The notes below the pieces were generated by a model. It ran no database searches. It worked only from the letters and a program-made list of their open reading frames with translations, and was not told where the DNA came from. Below, in pieces: positions 1 to 7,438 of a DNA stretch of 64,000 nt (positions are counted from its first letter, which is position 1; each line of letters starts with the position of its first letter). The DNA is from Enteractinococcus coprophilus. Lineage in GTDB: Bacteria; Actinomycetota; Actinomycetes; Actinomycetales; Micrococcaceae. A program made the translations under genes and the position numbers. The stretch spans positions 273,491 to 337,490 of the forward strand of contig NZ_VFOU01000004.1 in assembly GCF_006716305.1 (NCBI RefSeq), read 5' to 3'.

Positions 1-205
1 TAACAAGAGTGCGTAATGAGTCCCGAATAGCGCCCAAGCCGATATGTCCAACACCGGCACACAGTTCCAGGACTGGTCCTGAAGGCGCATCGACAAGTAA
101 TTCAGCGGCCCAGGCCGACTGGGCTGCAGTCCAGCCTCTCGGCTCTAACACCTGGTCGTTATAACGAATGGTGAGATCACAGAAATTTACTAGCTGCTCT
201 GACAC
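1..205 (-). CDS. SAM-dependent methyltransferase, N-terminal part (cut by window edge)
   Basis: Read on the minus strand from a GTG at 203-205, this frame stays open to the window edge and gives 68 residues. It contains VLELCAGVGHIGL, the glycine-rich SAM-binding motif I of class I methyltransferases, followed by a helix. A GGAG ribosome-binding site lies just upstream of the GTG near 211-215. The substrate cannot be told from the N-terminus; PrmC/HemK-like and small-molecule methyltransferases share this motif. The rest of the gene lies outside the window. Confidence 0.75.
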   Translation of the reverse strand, partial: MSEQLVNFCDLTIRYNDQVLEPRGWTAAQSAWAAELLVDAPSGPVLELCAGVGHIGLGAIRDSLRTLV

Positions 206-285
206 TGGCTCTCCTACTACGATGGCGACCTCAACCTCTATTACCCTGGGACGATAGTCTCATCCTACCGATCCTTGAGCCGCTT

Positions 286-504
286 TCAGTCGTTCTTATC
301 GGCGTCTACTTCATATTCGAGGGGGCTGAGCTTCGCTTTGGGACCGCCCTGACCTCTACGTCGAATGGTTCTCACACCAAGTGCGATCATGCCGAGAACG
401 ATCAGTGTCCCGAGGCCCTGAAGCCCCGGTGAGTCATCACCTTCCCCGTAGACGATGGCGATGGTTCCAATAGCTATACCCTGCATGGGATTGACATTCG
501 ACAT
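286..504 (-). CDS. Hypothetical small membrane protein
   Basis: A 72-residue frame with a likely membrane helix (LGTLIVLGMIALGV, about residues 31-44), then a basic stretch RTIRRR and an acidic C-terminal end. This pattern suggests one membrane segment with a cytoplasmic tail; a short hydrophobic stretch near residues 8-18 could be a second. I do not recognise a family. The ATG (502-504) lies inside the palindrome that also holds the start of the divergent DUF2975 gene, with no room for a Shine-Dalgarno. A TATCAT hexamer 7 nt upstream would give a leaderless transcript. It may be a partner of the divergent pair or a chance frame. Confidence 0.45.
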   Translation of the reverse strand: MSNVNPMQGIAIGTIAIVYGEGDDSPGLQGLGTLIVLGMIALGVRTIRRRGQGGPKAKLSPLEYEVDADKND

Positions 505-519
505 CTATCGAATGATAAT
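491..519 (+). promoter_or_regulatory. Sigma-70-type promoter of the DUF2975-XRE pair
   Basis: A perfect -35 TTGACA (491-496), a 17-bp spacer and GATAAT at -10 (514-519). The predicted start site, 6-7 nt further on, falls on the A of the ATG at 526, so the mRNA is predicted to be leaderless. Confidence 0.65.
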
Positions 520-527
520 CGATAGAT
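503..527. promoter_or_regulatory. 25-bp palindrome overlapping both divergent starts (putative operator)
   Basis: Perfect 9-bp arms ATCTATCGA (503-511) and TCGATAGAT (519-527) flank a 7-bp spacer. The palindrome covers the -10 region and the start codons of both divergent genes (ATG at 504 minus, ATG at 526 plus). It is the natural binding site for the XRE regulator encoded by the second rightward gene, but this is inferred from position only. Confidence 0.55.
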
Positions 528-1035
528 GATTGACGCAAAACAGGTCCACAAATCCACCGTGAGTCGAGTGGTTTTCCCGCTGCGCATCCTGCTGGTGATC
601 GTGTTTCTGGGACTCGTGGTTGCACAAGTCATGTCTTTTCCTGGCGAGTTCATCCACTCCCCGGAAAGTGATCCCTGGCGGTGGCCACTACTGATCTTCT
701 GGGAGCTCGAGGCGCTGTGCGTGCAAGTCGTGATCGTATGCACCTGGCGCTTATTAACCCTGGTCCGCCACGATCAGATCTTCACCGCCGGCTCCCTGCG
801 GTGGGTTGACATCATCGCGTGGACGGTCTTCGCCGCCTGGGTTCTGCTGGCCGCCATGGCTGGTGCTATCATCAGCTATATTTATTTCACCCCGGAAATA
901 CGCGATCCAGGACCGACCCTCGTGTTGCTCGGCGTCACGCTGATCGCCGCGGTCTTCGTCTTACTCGTCGTCGTACTCCGCGATCTCTTGCGACAGGCCA
1001 CCAGGCTGCGCGAAGACCTTGAGGGAGTGATCTGA
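526..1035 (+). CDS. DUF2975 family membrane protein
   Basis: A 169-residue protein with four hydrophobic segments (about residues 15-40, 60-80, 97-122 and 130-150) and a charged C-terminal tail. Length, topology and the directly following small XRE regulator match the DUF2975 family, whose function is unknown. The ATG at 526 has no Shine-Dalgarno but sits exactly at the predicted transcription start of the promoter at 491-519, so leaderless translation is the best explanation. An in-frame GTG at 559 also lacks a good ribosome-binding site. The stop overlaps the next start by 1 nt (TGATG), pointing to translational coupling. Confidence 0.75.
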   Translation: MIDAKQVHKSTVSRVVFPLRILLVIVFLGLVVAQVMSFPGEFIHSPESDPWRWPLLIFWELEALCVQVVIVCTWRLLTLVRHDQIFTAGSLRWVDIIAWTVFAAWVLLAAMAGAIISYIYFTPEIRDPGPTLVLLGVTLIAAVFVLLVVVLRDLLRQATRLREDLEGVI

Positions 1036-1241
1036 TGGCCATCGTGGTGCGGATCGACGTTGAACTCGCGAAACGGAAAATGAGCGTTGCAGAGTTTGCC
1101 GAGCGAGTTGGGATCAGTCCGGCAAATGTGTCCGTGCTCAAGAACGGTCGCGCAAAAGCGGTGAGGTTCAGCACCTTGGAGGCGATGTGCAAAGTGCTGG
1201 ACTGCCAACCCGGGGATCTGTTGGAGTGGGTCGAGGACTAA
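1035..1241 (+). CDS. XRE/Cro-CI family helix-turn-helix regulator
   Basis: A 68-residue single-domain DNA-binding protein. KMSVAEFAERVGISPANVSVL (helices 2-3, about residues 15-35) followed by CKVLDCQPGDLLEW is the pattern of the YozG-like short Cro/CI regulators that accompany DUF2975 proteins. It shares 1 nt with the stop of the membrane-protein gene, so the two are probably made together. The likely target is the palindrome at 503-527, which would give autoregulation and control of the divergent small gene; this is inference. The gene converges on the DUF5701 gene 27 bp away. Confidence 0.85.
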   Translation: MAIVVRIDVELAKRKMSVAEFAERVGISPANVSVLKNGRAKAVRFSTLEAMCKVLDCQPGDLLEWVED

Positions 1242-1268
1242 CCAACAGCGGTTGCCCACCGCGTGTGT

Positions 1269-1892
1269 TTAGAGGGTTGAAGCAAAACCGAGCCATGTGT
1301 GACGGTTGCGAGCCCAGCACCATCCCACCTTGGGCGCTCCGCGGTTGTTCTTGCCATCTCGCCCGGTCCCGCTACTGATCCAAATTGCTGGCGTGCGGGC
1401 ATCGAGACCCTGTTTTTTGCGTTTGCGAGAGGCGATGGTCATGAAGCAGCGATTTGGTTCCAGCTGATCCGGCTGCTGTAAAAGCCAGGAGATCCCTTCG
1501 CTTATGGTCAGTGGGCGGCGTCCTCGGGTGGTGATTTCAGCCAGTGCTTCGTCGGGGCTCCAGTTGAGCATATCGTCGCCACGATTGATGTCGCTGATCA
1601 CGTAGAGCGGTGCCACAGGAATTGTCAGGCCAGCTAGGGGCTCGAATTTGTCAAGGTCGACCATGTCTACCACGACGAAGCCCGACTTTCCGTCGCGTTC
1701 TAGAAGCGGCGCGAGACGCGATGGCGGGAGCAGGTGGGGGTGCACGACGATAATACCGCCGTCACGGTTGGGCAGGGCATCACCGGCCGCGGTGAACTCC
1801 TGTTCAGTGTAGCCTGCCAAAGCCGGCACGCCGAGCTGGATGAGTCGTGTCAGCTGAGATTCAATCGTCGGGGTTGATGCTTGCAAATGCAT
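1269..1892 (-). CDS. DUF5701 family protein
   Basis: A soluble protein of about 207 residues. The C-terminus, with APKVGWCWARNRHTWLGFAS, is the hallmark of the actinobacterial DUF5701 family, whose function is not known. The frame is open to a GTG at 1940, but I prefer the ATG at 1890-1892: it has AAGGG 7 nt upstream and gives the usual short N-terminus (MHLQASTPTIESQLTRLIQL). The gene lies 80 bp downstream of the iron-transport ATPase on the same strand, so read-through from the iron operon is possible. A role in iron metabolism is not shown by the sequence. Confidence 0.75.
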   Translation of the reverse strand: MHLQASTPTIESQLTRLIQLGVPALAGYTEQEFTAAGDALPNRDGGIIVVHPHLLPPSRLAPLLERDGKSGFVVVDMVDLDKFEPLAGLTIPVAPLYVISDINRGDDMLNWSPDEALAEITTRGRRPLTISEGISWLLQQPDQLEPNRCFMTIASRKRKKQGLDARTPAIWISSGTGRDGKNNRGAPKVGWCWARNRHTWLGFASTL

Positions 1893-1972
1893 GGCAGCCC
1901 TTATCGCGAGGTTTCTGTCAGTGCGGTGCAACCCAACCACGTGCGCCGTTATTCCTGAGGGCTGAGGCCAGG

Positions 1973-2728
1973 TTAGAAGTAGACTGCCAGCGGTCCATCA
2001 ATGTCGTCAATAATACGGACTGAGGTGCCGAAAATCTCGGTCAGAACCGACGACTTCATGGTATCTGCGCACGTATCGAAGTGTGTCACTTGGCCGTCAT
2101 TCATGGCCAGGATATTATCCGAGTAACGCGATGCGAAGTTAATATCATGCATCACCACGATCACGGTGCGTCCCAAATCATCGGCGGCAGCACGCAGCTG
2201 GCGCATCATCTGCACCGAGTGGCTCATGTCGAGGTTATTGAGTGGTTCGTCGAGGAAGACGTATTCGGTATCTTGGGCCAGCACCATGGCCACATAAGCG
2301 CGCTGGCGTTGACCGCCTGACAGTTCATCGAGGTATCGGTCTTGCAGCGCGGTCAGGTTGAGAAATTCTAAAGCTTCGTTGATGTGGCGTTCGTCTTCAA
2401 CGGTCAGCCGGCCACGAGAGTGCGGATAGCGTCCGAAACCAATGAGCTGACGGACGGTGAGTCGGGTGACGAAGTGGTTTTCTTGGCGCAGAATAGCCAG
2501 CGTTTTGGCTACCTCGTTGGACTTGGCTTGGGCCACGTCCAGCCCGCCGACGGTGATCCGCCCAGAGTCGGGGCTCATGAGCCGACCCATCATCGTCAGT
2601 ACGGTCGACTTCCCTGCACCGTTCGGACCTACCAGGGAGGTAATACCACCGGATGGGATCTGCACGTTGATGGGTCCAATGGTGGTTTCGCCCGCATAGG
2701 TTTTGGTAACGTTTTCGAGGGTAATCAT
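1973..2728 (-). CDS. Siderophore ABC transporter ATP-binding protein
   Basis: A 251-residue ABC ATPase energising uptake of an iron-siderophore complex from the inner membrane face. Walker A GPNGAGKS is at about residues 34-41, the signature LSGGQRQR near 136-143, and Walker B YVFLDEP with a following switch histidine (VVMHD). The closest families are the YclP/CeuD/ViuC-type ATPases that serve two different FecCD permeases. The ATG overlaps the stop of the upstream permease gene as ATGA, so the two are translationally coupled. It is the last transport gene of the operon 4771-5781, 3743-4756, 2725-3750, 1973-2728. Confidence 0.92.
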   Translation of the reverse strand: MITLENVTKTYAGETTIGPINVQIPSGGITSLVGPNGAGKSTVLTMMGRLMSPDSGRITVGGLDVAQAKSNEVAKTLAILRQENHFVTRLTVRQLIGFGRYPHSRGRLTVEDERHINEALEFLNLTALQDRYLDELSGGQRQRAYVAMVLAQDTEYVFLDEPLNNLDMSHSVQMMRQLRAAADDLGRTVIVVMHDINFASRYSDNILAMNDGQVTHFDTCADTMKSSVLTEIFGTSVRIIDDIDGPLAVYF

Positions 2729-3750
2729 AGCCGCCCCTTCCGCATGATGACGATAAGAAATACTAGCCCGCCGATCAACTCGACGATGATGGTAACCGCA
2801 CCCTGGGCGTAAAAAATATGCCGCAAGACAAAATATGCGCCGGTCAGCAGCACGTATCCCAAGAGGAACGAGATCGGGAAGATTGCCCGGTGGCTGTACG
2901 TGTCAGCGATGGAATACGCCATGGTGGCAACCAGGAAGCCCAGGAATGTCATGGGACCGACCAGCGAGGTAGTCATCGCCATGAGAATTGAGACCGCGAT
3001 GAGAACCTTAATCAGCTCGGTGCGGTGGTTGAGTCCCAAGTTCGTTGAGACCGCCGACCCCAGCGACAGTGTGTCGAGCCGGCGCGAGTTGAGCCAGAGC
3101 CAGGTCACCACAACGAGGACGATGGGCACTGCGTAGGGCAGATATTCCGTGCTGGCATTGGAGATGTTGCCCATCAGGCGGGCGGTGAGGATGTCGAATT
3201 CATTGGGGTCGAGCATGCGTTGCATAAAGGTGGTCAGCGAGGCAAGACCAGCCCCCATCACCACACCGACCAAGAGCATGGTGTGAACGTTGGTGAATTT
3301 AGACCCCAGCAGCCAGGTATAGAGCAATGTGGCAAAGGCGACCATCATGGCGACTTGGAAGAAGTATGACACGATACCACGCGTCAAAGTCGCCCCGAGC
3401 GCGCCGAAGAAGAATACGGCTGCCGTGTTGATCAACCCGTAGAGCGCTTCGAACCCCAGGATTGATGGAGTGACAATTCTGTTCGCGGTGACCGTGTGAA
3501 AGGCGACCGTGGCAAATGAGTGAGATAGTGCCACCACTGCGATCACGACAACCGAGATCACGCGTGCTTCTGCGATCTTCCAGAACCCATTGCTGCCCAA
3601 GGGCATCGGGTTGCTATAGACGATGGTTGCGATCGTCAGTCCGACGGCGACGACGATGAGCCCAATGAGCGAGATCAGCCAGCGGCGGCGGTGCTTTGCG
3701 TTAATGAAGTTCGAAGTCGTTTCGACAGGAACGGTCATTGTGTTAGCCAC
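2725..3750 (-). CDS. Siderophore ABC transporter permease (FecCD family, second subunit)
   Basis: A membrane protein of about 341 residues with 8-10 hydrophobic helices and the FecCD-family loop VGPMTFLGFLVATMAYSI that contacts the ATPase. It resembles the YclO/CeuC half of a heterodimeric permease. The frame runs upstream to 3804, but a strong AAGGGGG lies 4-5 nt before a GTG at 3748-3750. That start overlaps the end of the previous permease gene by only 8 nt, so I chose it over the long form. With the 3743-4756 product it forms the transmembrane channel. Confidence 0.9.
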   Translation of the reverse strand: MANTMTVPVETTSNFINAKHRRRWLISLIGLIVVAVGLTIATIVYSNPMPLGSNGFWKIAEARVISVVVIAVVALSHSFATVAFHTVTANRIVTPSILGFEALYGLINTAAVFFFGALGATLTRGIVSYFFQVAMMVAFATLLYTWLLGSKFTNVHTMLLVGVVMGAGLASLTTFMQRMLDPNEFDILTARLMGNISNASTEYLPYAVPIVLVVVTWLWLNSRRLDTLSLGSAVSTNLGLNHRTELIKVLIAVSILMAMTTSLVGPMTFLGFLVATMAYSIADTYSHRAIFPISFLLGYVLLTGAYFVLRHIFYAQGAVTIIVELIGGLVFLIVIMRKGRL

Positions 3751-4756
3751 GACGCCCCCTTCTGACGATGAGGTAGACGAATACGGTTGCTCCCAGTACG
3801 CCAAGGATCATCGACACAGGAATTTCGAAAGGCATGATGATGGTGCGGCCGATGATATCGGTGAGCGTGATGACAACAATGCCGACCATGACGACCCAGG
3901 GCAGGTTAGTCCGAAGATTGTCTCCGCGAAACATCGACACAATGTTGGGGACGACCAGCCCCAAAAACGGTAGAGAGCCTACGACCACTGAGACCACCCC
4001 GGTGGTGATGGCAACAATCGAAATACCAACGATCATCACCGCTCGATAATTCAACCCCACAGAAGTGGCGATCTCTTGGCCTAGCCCGGCGACGGTAAAG
4101 CGATCCGCAACAAAATACACAATGATTGTGGTAACCGCAACGATCCATAATAATTCGTATCGGCCGCGCGTCACGCCGGTGAACGAACCAGCAAACCAGA
4201 TGCCCAAGTTTTGCAACATTTCAGCCTGGAGCGCCACAAACGTCGACACCGCTCCCACAACCGCCCCCAGCATGAGTCCAACGATGGGAACCACCAGCGA
4301 AGACTTCAAGGCCACCCGTTGAAGAAACGCAAAAAAGATGATCGTGCCAATGAGGGCAAACACAATAGCCACCATCATGCGGAGCATGAGCGATGGTTGC
4401 GGAATAAAAATATAGGTGAGAATCAGGCCCAGTCCGGCCCATTCAATGGTTCCGGTAGTAGAAGGTTCCACGAACCGATTTTGGGTCATCAGCTGCATAA
4501 TCAGACCGACAACCGCCATAGACGCTCCCGACAAGATCAGGGCGAGAGTACGGGGGACGCGAGTGATAAGAAACATCTCGCGTCCGCCCTCGGAGCTGAG
4601 ATCGTACACTCCGATAAATAACGAGGCTATGATCAGGCTGAGGGTTACCATCAGCCCGATCAACAGCGGCCAGGTGCGCGACCACAATCCAGGGTTCTTC
4701 GATGCACCGATGGATGTCACAAGCCCATCGGGGCGGGTAGGGGAAAGTTTAGTCAC
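3743..4756 (-). CDS. Siderophore ABC transporter permease (FecCD family, first subunit)
   Basis: A 337-residue polytopic membrane protein of the FecCD/BtuC type, resembling YclN/CeuB. The coupling-loop region VVGSLPFLGLVVPNIVSMFRG is visible near residues 258-278. Start is a GTG at 4754-4756 with AAAGG upstream. It follows the binding-protein gene by 14 bp and overlaps the next permease by 8 nt, so the four genes form one transcription unit. The pair of different permeases fits a heterodimeric importer of a ferric siderophore or related chelate. Confidence 0.9.
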   Translation of the reverse strand: MTKLSPTRPDGLVTSIGASKNPGLWSRTWPLLIGLMVTLSLIIASLFIGVYDLSSEGGREMFLITRVPRTLALILSGASMAVVGLIMQLMTQNRFVEPSTTGTIEWAGLGLILTYIFIPQPSLMLRMMVAIVFALIGTIIFFAFLQRVALKSSLVVPIVGLMLGAVVGAVSTFVALQAEMLQNLGIWFAGSFTGVTRGRYELLWIVAVTTIIVYFVADRFTVAGLGQEIATSVGLNYRAVMIVGISIVAITTGVVSVVVGSLPFLGLVVPNIVSMFRGDNLRTNLPWVVMVGIVVITLTDIIGRTIIMPFEIPVSMILGVLGATVFVYLIVRRGRRG

Positions 4757-4770
4757 GCAGAGCCTTTATA

Positions 4771-5781
4771 TTATTTCGACCACATATCAGCTAACTCATT
4801 GAGGACCGTAGTGTAGTTCTGGATGTCCTCGGCGACGTAGAAGTCAGCTGGCATGTAGTAGATGTTATCGTTTGCAACCGCAGGCACGTCCTGGAGTGCT
4901 TCAGATTCCTCAATCAGTTCTTTCGCGCCGGCAGAAGTACCATCGCCCACTGCAGCATCGCGGTCCATAACGATTAGGAATTCTGGGTTTGCCGAGGCGA
5001 TTGCTTCAACCGAGATGTCATCACCTTGGTGGTCGGTCGAGCCGTCGTCCTCAAGGGCAGGGGTCAGTTCCAGGATGTCATACAGTGGCCCGATCGCGCG
5101 ACCTGTAGTGGGAGCAGAGTAGTTGATATCGCCACCAGAGGTAATCAGTCCTGCCACCGTGACTTCTGGATCGTAAGCTTCTTTGGCGCGCTCGAGAGCA
5201 TCATCAAAGTCAGTGATGAGCGCTTCGGCGTCGTCTTGATGCCCGAACACTTCTCCAAGCAGCGTGATCTGATCACGGAATTCCTGGTCGATATTGCCGG
5301 ATTCGACGTCAATGTCGGTGTCGACAATAGGAACGCCGTCGTCGACCGCGTTAGCAATTGCTTCGCCGTGCTGACTGAAACGCTGTCCGTTGATGACCAG
5401 ATCCGGTTCGGCAGCTGTCACCATTTCCATGTTTGGCTCACGGTGGTTGCCGAGATTGAGGATCTCTTCGTTCTGGGTGTATTTCTCCAGCACTTCCATG
5501 TCGGCAGGCATGAGATCAATCGGAGCCGCGGATAATTCGACGTCCCACTCTCCCAGGGTGCGGAACACACGGTTATCGGTTGCAATAACCGACTGTGGTT
5601 CTTCGGGAACAGTGTGGGTGGTACCAGCCATGTCGGTTACTTCGACCGTTGAAGCATTGCCTCCAGCGTCACTGGTTTCTTCCGCGCTGCCTGCATCAGG
5701 GGAACCACAGGCGCTTAAACCCAAGGCGCCGACGGCAAATAGTGCGGCAACACGATAGCGTGTCAGTCCAAATTTTTTCAC
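4771..5781 (-). CDS. Iron-siderophore substrate-binding lipoprotein
   Basis: A 336-residue FatB/YclQ/CeuE-like periplasmic-binding-fold lipoprotein that captures a ferric chelate outside the membrane. The N-terminus is a lipoprotein signal peptide with lipobox LSAC and modified Cys25. A Ser/Glu-rich linker follows, then the domain beginning VEVTDMAGTTHTVPEEPQSV, typical of the family. GTG start at 5779-5781 with GGAG 7 nt upstream. It is the first gene of the transport operon and has an iron box 50 bp upstream (5832-5850), so iron-repressed expression is expected. The exact siderophore cannot be read from the sequence. Confidence 0.92.
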   Translation of the reverse strand: MKKFGLTRYRVAALFAVGALGLSACGSPDAGSAEETSDAGGNASTVEVTDMAGTTHTVPEEPQSVIATDNRVFRTLGEWDVELSAAPIDLMPADMEVLEKYTQNEEILNLGNHREPNMEMVTAAEPDLVINGQRFSQHGEAIANAVDDGVPIVDTDIDVESGNIDQEFRDQITLLGEVFGHQDDAEALITDFDDALERAKEAYDPEVTVAGLITSGGDINYSAPTTGRAIGPLYDILELTPALEDDGSTDHQGDDISVEAIASANPEFLIVMDRDAAVGDGTSAGAKELIEESEALQDVPAVANDNIYYMPADFYVAEDIQNYTTVLNELADMWSK

Positions 5782-5831
5782 GTTCAGTCTCCAAATGACA
5801 GAGTAAATAACAGATTAGCACTCTTATGAAC

Positions 5832-5850
5832 TTAGGTATGCCTAAGCTAA
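5832..5850 (-). promoter_or_regulatory. DtxR/IdeR-type iron box
   Basis: On the minus strand the site reads TTAGCTTAGGCATACCTAA. It matches the actinobacterial DtxR/IdeR/DmdR consensus TTAGGTTAGGCTAACCTAA at 16 of 19 positions and contains the symmetric core CTTAGG-N4-CCTAAG. It lies 50 bp upstream of the binding-protein start, where a metal-loaded repressor would block the operon under iron sufficiency. Confidence 0.8.
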
Positions 5851-5956
5851 CGTTAGATCACTTTACTAAGCCTGCATCAATTAGCGCAAGGTAGCCTGAT
5901 GTTATTCAGGTCACATCGTCTTGGTGTGAGCCCTGATCGAGACAACTCCGGGGTGA

Positions 5957-5993
5957 CTAGGCCTTATAACGCCAGTTTGTTTATATGGCCTAG
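5957..5993. repeat. Inverted repeat (hairpin) in the intergenic region
   Basis: CTAGGCC (5957-5963) pairs with GGCCTAG (5987-5993), and TATAA (5965-5969) with TTATA (5981-5985); a single T-T mismatch separates the two stems and the loop is 11 nt. No T-run follows on either strand, so it does not look like an ordinary terminator. Operator or regulatory RNA are the alternatives. Confidence 0.5.
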
Positions 5994-6257
5994 AGGTTGA
6001 GGCTTGTCACGGTATCGACGTGGCAAAAAGTTGCGTCCAGTTCTCTGAAAGAAACGGGCCACTCTTCTTCTCGCCCGAGACGCTCAGCCGGTTTGCAGTG
6101 CCTCGTTAAGTCGGCAAAGCATTTCAGCACGGGACCAGTCAGCTAAGAGCCCAGGAAAATATCATGTAACACGGAGCAGACTTTCGACATCCGACAGCAC
6201 TGCCATGTCGTAGCGCCCGGTACGATTGATAGAAAGATACAGCAGAAAGGCTTCAAG

Positions 6258-7415
6258 GTGCGCTTGGATTTTGCAACGTCTGCCCAATCGACGGTCGGCA
6301 TCGAATGGGAACTTGGACTTGTCGATTCGTCTACCGGGCAATTGCGCCCTGTTGGCCAGGACATTCTGGCCGAACTTCAAGTCCCTTCTGAAGAACCTTT
6401 CCAAATTGTCGGCGAGTTTATGCTCAACACTTTGGAATTGGTCACCGGAGTCTGCCAATCCGTAGACGAAGGTTTAGATCAACTCGCCAGCGCTGGACGA
6501 TATGTCCTCGAACTCATCGCGGGTGAGGAGCTGACCTTGTTTTCGCAAGGTACCCATCCTTTTGCCCATCCCTTCGCAGAGCGTATTTCATCGGGTTCTC
6601 GCTACCAAAAGCTACTTGACCGCACCCAATATTGGGGACAGCAAATGCTGATCTATGGGGTTCATGCACATATCGGGTTGGATCATGTCAATAAAGCGAT
6701 GCCCGCGTTGAACCATCTCATCAAGTATTATCCGCACATGCTGGCACTGAGCGCGTCGAGTCCGTACTGGGTCGGGTATGACACCGGTTATGCTTCCCAG
6801 CGCACCCTGCTATTTCAGCAGTTGCCGACAAGCGGGCTGCCGTTTCAATTCCATCAGTGGTCCGATTATGAGCGTGTCGTCGAGGATTTGCACACCGTGG
6901 GGATGGTCGATGATGTCACGGAGATCCGATGGGATATCCGCCCCGTTCCACGTTTTGGCACGGTAGAACAGCGCGTGTGTGATGGCGTGTCTACTCTCCA
7001 GCAAGTCGGCGCTATCACGGCCCTCACGCAGTGTTTAGTTCACGAAGTCGTCGGCGGCGACGTCGATGCGCTGGAACACGTCGATATCTTGCAGCCCTGG
7101 TATGTGCAGGAAAATAAATGGCGCGCTGCCCGATATGGCCTTGATACGATCGCCATAATCGACTCTGATGGCACAGAAATGCTCGTCACTGACCACCTGG
7201 AACAGGTATTGAACCGGATCGAGCCCATTGCGCAGCGATTAGGATGCGCCAACGAACTCCAGTGGGTCGAAGACATGATGCGGGCCAATAATTCAGCAAC
7301 CAAACAGCGTGCTCAGACACACTCAAAGTTCGGTGATAAATTATCTCAAGAGCAGCTCACAAGCGTGGTCTTAGGTTCTGCCGCAGAAACCGTAGAGTCC
7401 CTCCGTACCTGGTAG
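6258..7415 (+). CDS. Glutamate--cysteine ligase, GCS2/YbdK type
   Basis: A 385-residue carboxylate-amine ligase of the GCS2 family. The characterised reaction is ATP-dependent formation of gamma-glutamylcysteine from glutamate and cysteine in the cytoplasm. Visible motifs are GIEWEL (residues 14-19, metal/ATP site), GVHAHIGL near 135, RWDIRPVPRFGTVEQRVCDG near 224-243 and ENKWRAARYG near 284. GTG start at 6258 with AGAAAGG 7 nt upstream. Many actinobacteria carry such proteins with unproven substrates, so a different amine acceptor is possible. No glutathione synthetase or ergothioneine genes are nearby. It converges on gltS and shares a terminator with it. Confidence 0.85.
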   Translation: MRLDFATSAQSTVGIEWELGLVDSSTGQLRPVGQDILAELQVPSEEPFQIVGEFMLNTLELVTGVCQSVDEGLDQLASAGRYVLELIAGEELTLFSQGTHPFAHPFAERISSGSRYQKLLDRTQYWGQQMLIYGVHAHIGLDHVNKAMPALNHLIKYYPHMLALSASSPYWVGYDTGYASQRTLLFQQLPTSGLPFQFHQWSDYERVVEDLHTVGMVDDVTEIRWDIRPVPRFGTVEQRVCDGVSTLQQVGAITALTQCLVHEVVGGDVDALEHVDILQPWYVQENKWRAARYGLDTIAIIDSDGTEMLVTDHLEQVLNRIEPIAQRLGCANELQWVEDMMRANNSATKQRAQTHSKFGDKLSQEQLTSVVLGSAAETVESLRTW

Positions 7416-7438
7416 CGCCTAAGGCGTTAGGCGCTACC
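7411..7438. terminator. Bidirectional hairpin shared by the ligase gene and gltS
   Basis: A perfect 12-bp stem, GGTAGCGCCTAA (7411-7422) with TTAGGCGCTACC (7427-7438), and a GGCG loop. The stop codons of both convergent genes (TAG at 7413-7415, TAA at 7427-7429) lie inside the stem. No long T-run is present on either side. Confidence 0.7.

Larger units (their letters stand above)
5782..6257. other. Intergenic region between iron operon and glutamate-cysteine ligase
   Basis: This 476-bp non-coding stretch holds the control region of the leftward iron operon (iron box 5832-5850), a strong hairpin-forming sequence (5957-5993), and presumably the promoter of the rightward ligase gene, which I could not pin down. 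No convincing coding frame is present; the short leftward frames around 6143-6458 overlap the ligase antisense and are rejected. Confidence 0.6.

Noticed and set aside
6143..6458. Leftward frames upstream of and over the ligase start
   Set aside because: They are antisense to the start of the glutamate-cysteine ligase gene and lack a plausible start site.
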